Source: an uncultured Aeriscardovia sp.
GTDB lineage: Bacteria > Actinomycetota > Actinomycetes > Actinomycetales > Bifidobacteriaceae
Assembly: GCA_903789535.1 (NCBI GenBank)
Contig: CAIFES010000003.1
Coordinates: forward strand, 1 to 64,000
Direction: 5' to 3'
DNA: 64,000 bases
Positions within the stretch are counted from its first letter, which is position 1. Every line of letters begins with the position of its first letter. This document shows positions 31,261 through 41,000 of this stretch, piece by piece. Below the pieces are notes generated by a model. That model saw nothing but the letters and a program-made list of their open reading frames with translations, was not told the origin of the DNA and searched no databases. A program made the translations under genes and the position numbers.

Positions 31261-32169
31261 TCAGCCGAGCAGCGCCGTCATACGGCCCAGTTCCAGCTCG
31301 ATGGAGACGCCACGGCGCTGGTAATCGGGCTGGGCCGGGGTATCGGCCATGCAGGCGCGCACGAACTCGCCGGCGATATCGGCCGATTCGGCCACGCTCC
31401 GGCCGGTCAGCAGCGCCGCCGAGAGTGCCGAGGCGAACGCATCGCCCGTGCCATGGAGCATGAACGGCAGCTTTGTGTGCGCCTGCTCCGCCACATGCGT
31501 CGAACCATCTGCCAAACGCGAGGCGACAATGTTGCGCAGCGTGCCGTCACCGCGGTCGATGCCCTTGAGCACGACGTTTTTCGCCCCCATTTCCAGAAGG
31601 CCGTCGATCAGCCCGTGAATCTGCCCCTCATCCGGATCAGCGCCGGTATAAGGCAGACCGGTGAGCAACGATGCCTCGGTCAGGTTGGGCATGAGCACAT
31701 CGGCACCCGGCACAAGACGTTTCACCGCCTCGCACATCTCCTTCGTATAAGTGGGATACATGGAGCCGTTGTCACCCATCACGGGGTCGACGAGGCGCAG
31801 CGCCGAAGGGTAGTCGCGGTACAGCCGCTCGATGATCCCCACCTGCTCGGCCGAACCCAAAAACCCGGAGTAGACGGCGTCGACGGAGTTGCCGATCTGC
31901 TTCCACGCATCCAGATAAGGGGTGAGGAAGGCGGTGGTGTCCTGACTGACGAACTGCGGGAAAAGCGTATGCGAGCTGAACAGCGCGGTAGGAACGGGCT
32001 CCACGTCGCAGCCGGCGGCCGAGAGGATCGGCAGAGCGCAGGTCAGCGAGCAGTCGCCGATGCCGCACATGTCATGCACCGCCGCCACGCGCGGGATGAC
32101 ACCCTTCTCACGATGGAAGAGGACAGGGGAGTCCGATCGGGTCGTGGACCGTTCGCTGTTTTCCATCAT
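31261..32169 (-). CDS. pdxY: pyridoxamine/pyridoxal kinase PdxY-like
   Basis: A 302-residue ribokinase-fold enzyme that phosphorylates B6 vitamers for PLP salvage. Features: VAAVHDMCGIGDCSLTCALPILSAAGC at the start of the fold (family GxGxCS), LVDPVMGDNGSMYPTYT, VLMPNLTEASLLTG, and the C-terminal LPFMLHGTGDAFASALSAALL with the anion-hole GTGD and catalytic aspartate. The ATG at 32169 follows CAGGGGG; 32214 is an earlier in-frame ATG. Bifidobacteria commonly carry this salvage gene. It is transcribed alone. Confidence 0.9.
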   Translation of the reverse strand: MMENSERSTTRSDSPVLFHREKGVIPRVAAVHDMCGIGDCSLTCALPILSAAGCDVEPVPTALFSSHTLFPQFVSQDTTAFLTPYLDAWKQIGNSVDAVYSGFLGSAEQVGIIERLYRDYPSALRLVDPVMGDNGSMYPTYTKEMCEAVKRLVPGADVLMPNLTEASLLTGLPYTGADPDEGQIHGLIDGLLEMGAKNVVLKGIDRGDGTLRNIVASRLADGSTHVAEQAHTKLPFMLHGTGDAFASALSAALLTGRSVAESADIAGEFVRACMADTPAQPDYQRRGVSIELELGRMTALLG

Positions 32170-32356
32170 GGTAGAACCCCCTGGCATGCCGCCGATTTTG
32201 TTGTGGATGACCACCCCCCACTGTACGTGTCGGCGCGGTCCGGGCAGGTTGATCGCCCGTGTGTCCCATCGCGCGCCAGTCTCACCGTCCGTCGGTTAAG
32301 CTTGTGGACGGAGGCCGTGGGCGGATCTGCCCGCGTCCCGTCGTGGGGAGGATTTC

Positions 32357-33082
32357 ATGGGTAATCAGGCACAATCGGCACAGCCGGCGCTCGCGCAGGC
32401 GGTCAAGATCGGCATCATCGGGGCGACCGGCATGGCGGGCAGCGCCATCTACCACGCGGCGAAGGCCGCGGGGATGCAGGTCACCGCCATCGTGCGCGAC
32501 GAGGGCAAGGCACGTGACATGCTCGGCGCGGACGCCGACGTGCTCGTGCGTGACTCCTTCGCCCTGCACGTGGGCGATATCGTGCGCTTCGACGTGCTCG
32601 TCAACGCCATCAACTTCCCCAACAAATACGGCTACCGGCATGAGACGTTCACCCGCCATCTGGTGACGCAGGTGGAGCAGGAGCCGCTCACACGCGTGCC
32701 GCGCGATCTGAAGACGAGCCCGCGTCTGTTCTTCATCCTCGGTGCCGGCTCGCTGCTGACCGGTCAGGGCGACGACCGCCATCTCGTGGTCGAGGATCTT
32801 GCCACACTGCCCGATGCCGACCAGTTCCTCAACACCGCGCGCCACCAGCTCGCCGAGCTCGAGTATCTGCGCACCGTGCGCGACGTGAGCTGGGTGGGCG
32901 TCTCACCGTCTCTTGACTTCCACGCCGGCCCGGCCACCGAGCGTATCGAGGGCGATGACACGCTCCTGTATGGCAGCGACGGCACGTCGCAGGTCACCTC
33001 CGGCACGCTCGCCCAGGCGGTGGTCGACGAGATCCTTACCCCGCGTCGGCACAATCAGCGTTTCACCGTCTGCGACAAGTGA
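32357..33082 (+). CDS. NAD(P)-binding Rossmann-fold protein
   Basis: A 241-residue protein of the atypical short-chain dehydrogenase/NAD(P)H-binding type. The dinucleotide loop VKIGIIGATGMAGSAIYHAAK is near the start and fits GxxGxxG. The rest (VTAIVRDEGKARDML, FDVLVNAINFP, FILGAGSLL, WVGVSPSLDF) matches the YwnB/BVR-B-like group. Its substrate is unknown. GGGGAGGATTTC precedes the ATG. The next gene starts 9 bp later, so the two form an operon. Confidence 0.85.
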   Translation: MGNQAQSAQPALAQAVKIGIIGATGMAGSAIYHAAKAAGMQVTAIVRDEGKARDMLGADADVLVRDSFALHVGDIVRFDVLVNAINFPNKYGYRHETFTRHLVTQVEQEPLTRVPRDLKTSPRLFFILGAGSLLTGQGDDRHLVVEDLATLPDADQFLNTARHQLAELEYLRTVRDVSWVGVSPSLDFHAGPATERIEGDDTLLYGSDGTSQVTSGTLAQAVVDEILTPRRHNQRFTVCDK

Positions 33083-33091
33083 GGGCACACC

Positions 33092-34474
33092 ATGACGTTC
33101 CTGCTCAGCTCCCATGTCCCCGGCCTGTATGTGGAGGATCATGCCCTGCCCGTTCCGATCGACTGGCGCGGCGTGGATCCCCACGACCAGAAAGCGGTCG
33201 ATGCGGCGATCGACAAAGGCTCCCTCACCTTTTTCTATCGCGTGGTGACCTCCCCGGCCAACAAAAACCGTGACGATCTGCCCCTGCTCGTCTTCTTCCA
33301 GGGCGGCCCGGGCGGGCAGTCACCGCGCCCGCTCAACCCCGGCTCGGATGGGTGGATCGGCGAGGCGATCAAGCATTTCCGCGTCATCCTGCCCGACCAG
33401 CGCGGCACCGGGCGCTCCTCCGCCGTCTCCTCGAAGGTGATTGAGCGTATCGGCCATGACGGTTTCGAGGGGGTGTCCGGCGCGCGCGGCCAGGCCGACT
33501 ATCTGCACCGCTTCTTCGCCGACTCGATCGTGCGCGACATGGAATATATGCGCGTTCATGAGTTCGGCGGCAGGCGCTGGGTGAGCGAGGGCCAGTCGTA
33601 TGGCGGCTTCATCATCCTGAGCTACCTGTCCACGTTCCCCGAGGCGTTCATCGCCTGCTTCACCACCGGCGGCATCGCTTCCCTGCCCGCCGACGCGGAC
33701 ACGCTCTACGCCCATACCTTCGACAAGCTCATGATGAAGATGCGGATCTTCTACGACCGCTATCCGCAGGACGAGAAGATTCTCGCCGACATCGCCGACC
33801 GCCTCTCGGACGGCGACGTGCGACTGCCCAACGGCGACCCGGCCACAGTCGAGCGTCTGCAGAACCTCGGCTCAGGATTCGGCATGAAACCGGGCTTCGA
33901 GCGCGTTCACTGGCTGCTTGACACCGCTTTCGACGGCGACGGCAACCTCTCGCCGGGCTTCCTGCAGAACCTGCAGACGATGACCGGCTCGGCCGGCAGC
34001 GAGCTGTACTGGACGCTGCAGGAGGGCATCTATCAGGATGGAGGCGAGACCGGTACCACCACGCCCACCAACTGGGCCGCGCAGCGCGAGTGCCGACGCC
34101 ACCCGCAGATGTCCGTCGAGGCGCGCCCGCTCATGCTCACCGGCGAGATGGCCTTCCCGTGGATGTTCGAGCAGGACAGCTCGCTCGCCGCTTTCCGAGG
34201 CGCCGAGGAGCTGCTGCAGGAGGACTCGCACTGGGGCAAGGTCTACGACCTCGATCGGCTCAAGGCCAACACTGTGCCGGTGCAGGCGGCGGTCTACCAG
34301 GAGGACATGTACGTGCCCAGCGAGCTGAGCCTGAAGACCCTCGAGGGTCTGGGAGGCTCGCACGCCTGGGTGACCAACGAGTTCCAGCATGACGGCGTGC
34401 ACGGCGACGTGGTGTTCCGCCACCTGTTGCGCGAGGCGTCTGACCGGGGGGATCTGGCCGAGATCGGGCTGTGA
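33092..34474 (+). CDS. S33-family alpha/beta hydrolase (prolyl aminopeptidase-like)
   Basis: A 460-residue enzyme similar to prolyl iminopeptidases, which release N-terminal proline. Seen: the oxyanion motif FFQGGPGGQSPRP (near residue 70), DQRGTGRS (near 105), nucleophile loop EGQSYGGF (near 166) with the catalytic serine, and a C-terminal EDMYVPSELS and EFQHDGVHGD region likely to supply the aspartate and histidine. The length fits the larger actinobacterial subgroup. It follows the Rossmann-fold gene by 9 bp; no biochemical link between them is evident. Confidence 0.88.
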   Translation: MTFLLSSHVPGLYVEDHALPVPIDWRGVDPHDQKAVDAAIDKGSLTFFYRVVTSPANKNRDDLPLLVFFQGGPGGQSPRPLNPGSDGWIGEAIKHFRVILPDQRGTGRSSAVSSKVIERIGHDGFEGVSGARGQADYLHRFFADSIVRDMEYMRVHEFGGRRWVSEGQSYGGFIILSYLSTFPEAFIACFTTGGIASLPADADTLYAHTFDKLMMKMRIFYDRYPQDEKILADIADRLSDGDVRLPNGDPATVERLQNLGSGFGMKPGFERVHWLLDTAFDGDGNLSPGFLQNLQTMTGSAGSELYWTLQEGIYQDGGETGTTTPTNWAAQRECRRHPQMSVEARPLMLTGEMAFPWMFEQDSSLAAFRGAEELLQEDSHWGKVYDLDRLKANTVPVQAAVYQEDMYVPSELSLKTLEGLGGSHAWVTNEFQHDGVHGDVVFRHLLREASDRGDLAEIGL

Positions 34475-34612
34475 GGTTTCCCGTTTGCCCGGTCGGGTGA
34501 TGGTTGACAGCGACATCACCGACCGGGACGGGGCGTACTGTCCACATTTGCCGATTCCTATGTCGCAGCGCGGCAGGCCATGAGGTTTCCCGCCCAAACT
34601 AGGGTGGGGCGT

Positions 34613-35737
34613 ATGGCTTTGACTATCGGAATCGTCGGACTGCCGAACGTAGGCAAGTCCACCCTCTTCAATGCGCTGACGAAGAACAACGCGCTCGCGG
34701 CGAATTATCCCTTCGCCACGATCGACCCCAACACCGGCGTGGTGAATCTGCCGGACGAGCGGCTCGACAAGCTCGCCCCGATCGTCAAGACGGACAAGAT
34801 CGTGCATGCCACGGTCTCGTTCGTCGACATCGCCGGCATCGTCAAGGGCGCCTCGAAGGGTGAGGGCCTGGGCAACCAGTTCCTCGCCAACATCCGCGAG
34901 GCGAACGCGATCTGCGAGGTCACCCGCGTCTTCAAGAACCCGGATATCGTCCGTGATGACCAGACGATGGCGGCCGGCGGCAAGCTCGTCGACCCGGCCA
35001 GCGACATCGACACGATCAACACCGAGCTGATGCTCGCCGACCTGCAGACCATCGACAAGGCCCTGCCGCGTCTGGCAAAGGACCTGCGCGGCGGCAAGAT
35101 CAAGCAGGCTTACTACGACACGGTCATGCAGGCAAAGAGCCTGCTCGAGGCGGGGGAGACCATCTTCCACGCCGATGCCGCCGGAAAGATCGACAAGAAC
35201 GACCTGTACGATCTGCATCTGCTTTCCGCCAAGCCGTTCATCTACGTGTTCAACGTGGACGACGACCAGCTGCATGACGAGGACCTGCACCAGCAGATGC
35301 GTGATCTCGTGGCCCCGGCGCCGGCGCTGTTCATCAACGCCGATTTCGAGGCACAGCTCAACGATCCGGGCCTGTCCGCCCAGGACGTCAAGGACATGCT
35401 CGACGCCGACGGGCTGACCGAGTCCGGCCTTGACCAGCTGGCGCGCGTCGGTTTCGACACGCTCGGTCTGCAGACGTTCCTGACCGCCGGTCCCAAGGAG
35501 GTCCATGCCTGGACGATCCACAAAGGCTGGACCGCACCCCAGGCCGCCGGCGTCATCCATACGGACTTCGAGAAGGGCTTCATCAAGGCCGAGATCGTCA
35601 AATACGACGACCTCATCGACCTTGGTTCCTATGAGGCCGTCAAGGAGGCCGGCAAGGTCCACCTCGAGGGCAAGGACTACGTGATGCAGGACGGCGACAT
35701 CGCCGAGTTCAAGTTCAACGTCAGCAAGGGCAAGTGA
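34613..35737 (+). CDS. ychF: ribosome-associated ATPase YchF (OLA1 family)
   Basis: A 374-residue P-loop ATPase of the Obg superfamily with ribosome-associated roles. G1 motif GLPNVGKSTLFNALT is at residues about 7-21, followed by the family stretch NYPFATIDPNTGVVNLPDERLDKLAP, FVDIAGIVKGASKGEGLGNQFL (G3 region), and NVDDD in place of the classical NKxD, the change that gives ATP preference. The C-terminal TGS-like domain ends DYVMQDGDIAEFKFNV. The ATG at 34613 follows AGGGTGGGG. It is a single-gene unit. Confidence 0.96.
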   Translation: MALTIGIVGLPNVGKSTLFNALTKNNALAANYPFATIDPNTGVVNLPDERLDKLAPIVKTDKIVHATVSFVDIAGIVKGASKGEGLGNQFLANIREANAICEVTRVFKNPDIVRDDQTMAAGGKLVDPASDIDTINTELMLADLQTIDKALPRLAKDLRGGKIKQAYYDTVMQAKSLLEAGETIFHADAAGKIDKNDLYDLHLLSAKPFIYVFNVDDDQLHDEDLHQQMRDLVAPAPALFINADFEAQLNDPGLSAQDVKDMLDADGLTESGLDQLARVGFDTLGLQTFLTAGPKEVHAWTIHKGWTAPQAAGVIHTDFEKGFIKAEIVKYDDLIDLGSYEAVKEAGKVHLEGKDYVMQDGDIAEFKFNVSKGK

Positions 35738-35941
35738 GACCTGCCGAGAAACCGGTTCACACCCCGGCTCCTGGAAGCGTCGCCGTCGCTGATCGCTGCA
35801 CATCCTCAAACCGCGGCGACTGATGTGCGACTGTTGTCTGCAGGGCAGAACGGGCTATCGGTCAAGGGCAGGTATCTGAACGCGCCGCACCGGCATGGCA
35901 TTTGGTCGTGTCGGTGAGGCGCATTTTTTAGTTGCCAAACA

Positions 35942-35956
35942 TATCGAAAAACGATA
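35942..35956. promoter_or_regulatory. inverted repeat before the DUF2975 gene
   Basis: TATCG-AAAAA-CGATA is a perfect 5-bp inverted repeat in an AT-rich stretch that also contains TATACCGATATA. It lies about 50 bp before the DUF2975 start and is a candidate site for the HTH protein encoded second in that operon. Confidence 0.45.
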
Positions 35957-36005
35957 GATTTATACCGATATACAATATATGAGATCGAGGTCAAGGAGAG
36001 CCGTC

Positions 36006-36542
36006 ATGAACAACACGAAGAATCGTGCGTATCAGGGTGCGGCGATTATCGTGCTCAAAGTACTGATTGTGATCGGGGAGATACTATGTCTGCTCGGCCA
36101 GTGGCTTGTCGTCAAGGTTTCCGGACAGATCGTCGGACAGATCCCCGAGACGACGCCGGCTCTGTGGCCGTATCGTATCGCCGGAATCCTCGGCATCGTC
36201 TGCGTCGAGGTGGCGTTGTTGGCGGTGTGGCCGCTGCTGACACTGACGGCTCAAGGTGATGTGTTCTCCGGCAAGGCGTTGCGCTGGATCAACCTCATTA
36301 TCGCCAGTGCATGCGTCGAGACGGTGCTCATGCTGGCGGTGCTGGTCTTCTCCAATCTCAATCTGACATATACGCGGCCGGACGGCAGAACAATTCCTGC
36401 CGCTGTCGGCGCCCCGATGGTCGAGCTGTTTCTTGGTGGAGCGCTGCTCCTGTGCATCGCCTTCATTCTGCTGATGTTTGTCATGCGTTCGCTGCTGGGG
36501 CAGGCTATCGACCAGCGCCGTGAGCTTGAGGCGGTGATCTGA
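36006..36542 (+). CDS. DUF2975 membrane protein
   Basis: A 178-residue integral membrane protein with four hydrophobic segments (about residues 12-35, 60-85, 105-130 and 145-168), the pattern of DUF2975. The family has no established biochemical role but is regularly paired with a small YozG-like HTH protein, as here. CAAGGAGAG precedes the ATG. Its stop codon overlaps the start of the HTH gene (TGATG), so translation is coupled. Confidence 0.82.
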   Translation: MNNTKNRAYQGAAIIVLKVLIVIGEILCLLGQWLVVKVSGQIVGQIPETTPALWPYRIAGILGIVCVEVALLAVWPLLTLTAQGDVFSGKALRWINLIIASACVETVLMLAVLVFSNLNLTYTRPDGRTIPAAVGAPMVELFLGGALLLCIAFILLMFVMRSLLGQAIDQRRELEAVI

Positions 36543-36760
36543 TGACAATCAGGGTCAATCTTGATGTGATGCTGGCGAAGAGAAAGATGAGTGTGGGGGA
36601 TTTTGCCCAGGCCATCGGTATTACCCCGGCAAATGTGTCAGTGCTGAAAAATGGCCGGGCGAAGGCGATCCGCTTCACTACGCTCGATGCGATCTGCCGG
36701 GTGCTGAAGTGCCAGCCCGGAGACGTGCTGGAGTTCGAACCTGACGCGGGTGGATGCTGA
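36542..36760 (+). CDS. YozG-like HTH transcriptional regulator
   Basis: A 72-residue Cro/C1-type regulator consisting of little more than the DNA-binding domain: MLAKRKMSVGDFAQAIGITPANVSVLKNGRAKAIRFTTLDAICRVLKCQPGDVLEF. This is the YozG/YdaS-like small repressor family that accompanies DUF2975 proteins. It overlaps the preceding gene by one base and probably regulates its own operon through the AT-rich inverted repeat at 35942-35956. Confidence 0.88.
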   Translation: MTIRVNLDVMLAKRKMSVGDFAQAIGITPANVSVLKNGRAKAIRFTTLDAICRVLKCQPGDVLEFEPDAGGC

Positions 36761-36941
36761 TGTGCATGCGTTGTCCGCCGTCTGCTGTGTGGCCCGGTCT
36801 ACCTGTTCTGCAAGGCTTGGAGACGCTTTGGCCGTCTGATGGGTCGGTGGTAACGCGAAATCTCATGGCAGGTGGCAAAGCCGGTTCTCATATGGGCCGG
36901 TCAGTGATCAGGCGCAGATTGAGCCGAAACAGGAGGACGCG

Positions 36942-37631
36942 ATGGCAGACATGCATTCTGAGGAGAACACCGGCTACTCCGAGGAGCCGGTGGGTCACCC
37001 GGCGATGCTGACAGGCCTGACCATGCCGCATGCCTACCTCATCCACGGCACGTCCACGAAGGACGACGACTGGTTCCCGTGGCTCGAGCAGGCGGCGGGG
37101 CAGGGCGAGCCGCCGATCGAGCTCACCCGCCTGGGGCTGCCCAGCCCGTTCAGCCCGGACCCGCAGCAGTGGGCCCAGGCCATCGACCGGCAGATCCCGA
37201 CCGACCACGACATCGTGCTCGTGGCGCATTCTCTTGGCTGCATCGCCGCCATCCGCTGGGTGGAGCGGCACAAGGACGCGCACAACATCGGCCTCGTGCT
37301 GGTGGGCGCGTTCGATCAGCCGCTTGCCGCCTATCCGATGCTCGACCGCTTCGTCGAACCGGCCGTGGACTACGGCAAGGTGCGCGACAAGCTGACCGAT
37401 CCGGTCGTCATCACCTCCAAGGACGACCCGATCGCCCCGATGCGCGGCGCGCTGGGCGTGGCCGATCGTCTCGGCGCGCATGCCGTGCTGCACGCCACAG
37501 GCGGGCATTTCCTCGCCTCGGACGGGTTCACGAGCTTCCCGACCGCGCTCGAGGAGCTGCAGGCATGCGCCACGGCCGTCGCCCGCGTGGCGGCAGGTCT
37601 GCTGTCCCAGAGGCAAACAAATGACGCCTGA
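36942..37631 (+). CDS. RBBP9/YdeN-type serine hydrolase
   Basis: A 229-residue alpha/beta hydrolase. Seen: PHAYLIHGTSTKDDDWFPWL (strand 1 and the oxyanion HG), nucleophile loop LVAHSLGCIAAIRW with serine near residue 96, VVITSKDDPIAPM with the acid residue, and ATGGHFLASDGF with the catalytic histidine. This arrangement is that of the RBBP9/YdeN family of small serine hydrolases; the natural substrate is unknown. The ATG at 36942 is used; the first 24 residues are acidic and may be disordered. Its end overlaps the next ORF by 11 bp. Confidence 0.87.
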   Translation: MADMHSEENTGYSEEPVGHPAMLTGLTMPHAYLIHGTSTKDDDWFPWLEQAAGQGEPPIELTRLGLPSPFSPDPQQWAQAIDRQIPTDHDIVLVAHSLGCIAAIRWVERHKDAHNIGLVLVGAFDQPLAAYPMLDRFVEPAVDYGKVRDKLTDPVVITSKDDPIAPMRGALGVADRLGAHAVLHATGGHFLASDGFTSFPTALEELQACATAVARVAAGLLSQRQTNDA

Positions 37632-37944
37632 AGAACAGCTTGAGCTGCACACTACCTATCTCGATATGGTCAGGCGTCTGAAACCCTACTCCTGGCCGTA
37701 TCTCAGCGATGAATGGCGGGAGATAGAACAAAGCGCGGTCGATGCCGGTGAGCCATATGAGACAATGCGCGATCTGGTCATTACAGCCGCACTACACGGC
37801 GCTGACAGAAAACTGATCGCACAGGTCTACGGACTTCTCGAGGGTGAGGATCAGTATGACCTCAAACAGTTTTTGAAAAAGCGCAACTTGAAAAAACTGA
37901 TACCGCGGCGTGTCAGACATGGTGTAACAATCTCATATGAATGA
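37621..37944 (+). CDS. small hypothetical protein, helical
   Basis: A 107-residue ORF overlapping the hydrolase gene by 11 bp. It is rich in charged residues with an amphipathic pattern (EEQLELHTTYLDMVRRLKPY; ADRKLIAQVYGLLEGEDQYD) and ends in a basic stretch (KKRNLKKLIPRRVRHG). No family is recognised. The overlap suggests translational coupling. Base composition after 37700 is lower in GC than the neighbours, hinting at a different origin. Confidence 0.6.
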   Translation: MTPEEQLELHTTYLDMVRRLKPYSWPYLSDEWREIEQSAVDAGEPYETMRDLVITAALHGADRKLIAQVYGLLEGEDQYDLKQFLKKRNLKKLIPRRVRHGVTISYE

Positions 37945-38010
37945 GCAGACTGCGTTCATTTATTTTTCAGAGAAAACTGATAGGAACCACGTCCCGGTAA
38001 AGTCGGGGGC

Positions 38011-41000
38011 ATGGCGAATTCCGGCTCTGATTTCTTCGGCGACTTCCTCCACCAGATCGAGGACCAGCTCGGCGACACCGCGCGCTCGGTCAGCGACTTC
38101 TTCGATGACGACGGCACCGACGGCACCGACGACGGCACGTACCGCAAAGGCTCGTCGCACGGCACTCGCAACGGCTCGCGCGGCGGCAGCACCCGGTGGA
38201 AATGGAACCACGTCTCGGCCGATGGCCGGACCATCGACCGCGGCAGTGCGAGCGTCAAAATCCGCTGGGGGCACGGCTTCCTCGGCAAATGGCTGTGGAT
38301 CCTGCTTGCCATCCTTATCGCGCTCGTCGCCCTCGTGGTGGGCGGGGCGAACTTCCTCACCGACGTGCTGTGGTACTCGCAGCTCGGCTACGGCTCGGTC
38401 ATCTGGACGACCGTGGCGATGAAGGCCGGTCTGTGGATCGTCTTCGCCCTGCTCGTGGGCCTTGTCGGCTTCCTCTCGGCGCATCTGGCGATCCGCTCGC
38501 GTCCCGCCGACGCGCAGGGCCGTTCCTATATCACCGAGAACGGCGTCATCACCGAGAAAAAGAGCTTCACCTCCCGCACCGCGCGCCGCGTGGCGTTCTG
38601 GGGCTCGCTCATCGTCGGCGCCTTGCTGGGCGGCTCGCTGCTGAGCGACTGGAACCAGCTGCTCATCGCCTTCCACGCCCAGGGCTTCGGCGTCACAGAC
38701 CCGCAGTTCGGTCTGGATGCCGGCTTCTACGTGTTCGTGCTGCCGGCGCTGCATGCCATCATCGCCGGTCTCATCATCCTCGCCGGCGTGGGGCTCGTGG
38801 TCGACCTCGTCGCCCAGTTCGCCCTCTCGGGCATCCGTGTGCGTCTGCCGCAGGGCGGGCGCGGCCTCTTCTCGCTCACCCGTCGCGCCGCGCGCCAGAC
38901 AGGCGTGTGGATCCTGCTGCTCTTCCTCGCCCTCGCCGCTCAGACCGCGCTCGGCGCGTTCGACTCGCTCTCGGCCTCCTCGGGCCGGATCACCGGCGCC
39001 GCCTACACGCAGGTGCACGCCTCCATCCCCGCCTGCTTCATCATGGCGGCGGCCCTCGCCGCGACGGGCATCGCCATCGGCGTGTGGCTGATGACCTCCC
39101 GTCGCTTCACCGTGCAGGGCGACGTGCGCGCCGTGGGCTGGAAGCAGGCGTTCAAGGCGTGGCGTGTGCCCACGATCGCCGTCGCCGTTCTGGCCGTCCT
39201 CGCCCTCATCCTCGGCACCATCTGGCCCGCCCTGCTGCAGCAGTTCGTCGTCAACCCCAACCAGCAGGAGCTCGAGTCCACCTACATCTCGCGCAACATC
39301 GCCGCCACGCGCCGCGCGTTCGGTCTGGACAGGCTCACCGCCCGCACGTACAAGGCTTCCACCAACGGCAAGGCCGGCGCCCTCGCCTCCGACGCCGAGA
39401 CGACCGCGCAGATCCGTCTGCTCGACCCGCAGGTGGTGGCCCCCACGTTCCGCCAGCTGCAGCAGTCGAAGCAGTACTACTCCTTCGAGGACACGCTCGC
39501 CGTCGACAAATATGAGATCGACGGCAAAAGCTACGACACGCTCATCGGCGCCCGTGAGCTCGACCTCGACGGCAACGACCAGCGCAACTGGGTCAACGAC
39601 CATACCGTCTACACGCACGGCTACGGCGTGGTGGCCGCCTACGGCAACAAGGTGAGCGCCGACGGCCAGCCGCTCTTCTTCGAGTACGGCATCCCCACGC
39701 AGGGCGCCCTGACGCGCAGCCAGCACTATGAGCCGCGCATCTACTTCTCGCCCAACGCGCCGGAATACTCCATCGTCGGCCATCCCAAGACGCAGAAAAA
39801 CTGGGAGTTCGACTATCCCACCGGATCGACGGGCGCGACGACGATGTTCACCGGCGACGCCGGCCCGTCCGTGGGCAGCCTGTGGAGGAAGATCCTCTAC
39901 TCGCTGCGCTTCAACACCACCCAGATCCTCTTCTCCTCGCGTGTGACCCCCGACTCGCAGATTCTCTACAACCGTTCGCCGCTTGACCGCGTGCGCGCCG
40001 TCGCCCCGTATCTCGAGTTCGATTCGCGCGTCTACCCGGCTGTTGTCGACGGGCGTGTCAAATGGATCATCGACGGCTATACCGTCAGCGACAACTACCC
40101 TTACTCCCAGCGCGTGGATCTGCATACCTCCACACAGGATGCGATCACCGAGAGCTCCCAGTCGATGCGCACGGTGACGAGCGGCCAGGCGAACTATATG
40201 CGAAACTCTGTCAAGGCCACCGTCGACGCCTATGACGGCCATGTGGATCTGTACGCATGGGACGCCTCCGACCCGGTGCTCAAGGCGTGGAGGAGCGTGT
40301 TCCCCGGCCAGTACAAGCCCGTCTCGTCCATCTCGGCCGATCTGATGAGCCATCTGCGCTACCCGGAGTCTCTGTTCAAGGTGCAGCGCGGCCTGCTCGC
40401 CAAATATCATGTGACCGACGCCGCGCAGTTCTTCAGCGCCGAGGACTTCTGGCAGACGCCCGTCGACCCGACGATCCGCGCCAACGAGTCGGGCAAGTCA
40501 GGCTCCGCCTCCGATGACGCGCTCCAGCCGCCGTACTATCTGACGATGCAGATGCCCGGGCGCACGAGCCCCACGTTCTCCCTGTCCACCTCGTACATCC
40601 CGGCCGGCGCCTCCACTCGCGAGATCCTGACGGGCTTCCTCGCAGTCGACTCGGACGCGGGGCACAAGAAGGGTGTGATCGGGCCGAACTACGGCACGCT
40701 GAGGCTGCTCGAGCTGCCCAAGGACACGAACGTGCCCGGCCCGGGACAGGCGCAGAACAACTTCAACGCCAATGCGACCGTCTCCCAGGAGCTCAACCTG
40801 CTCGAATCCGGCTCGACGGACGTGGTGCGCGGCAACCTGCTCACCCTGCCGATCGGCGGGGGACTGGTGTACGTGCAGCCCGTCTACGTGCAGTCGAACG
40901 GCTCGACGTCCTACCCGCTGCTCAAGAAGGTGCTCGTCGCCTTCGGCGAGCACATCGGTTTCGCCGACACGCTCGATGAGGCACTCGACCAGGTGTTCGG

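Noticed and set aside
37960-40410. An 816-codon reverse frame opposite the UPF0182 gene, and similar ones opposite mfd (42140-45301), ychF (33872-35809) and the glycosyltransferase (59465-62359)
   Set aside because: All are rich in R, H, D, E and G from codon-position bias and lie opposite well-supported genes.
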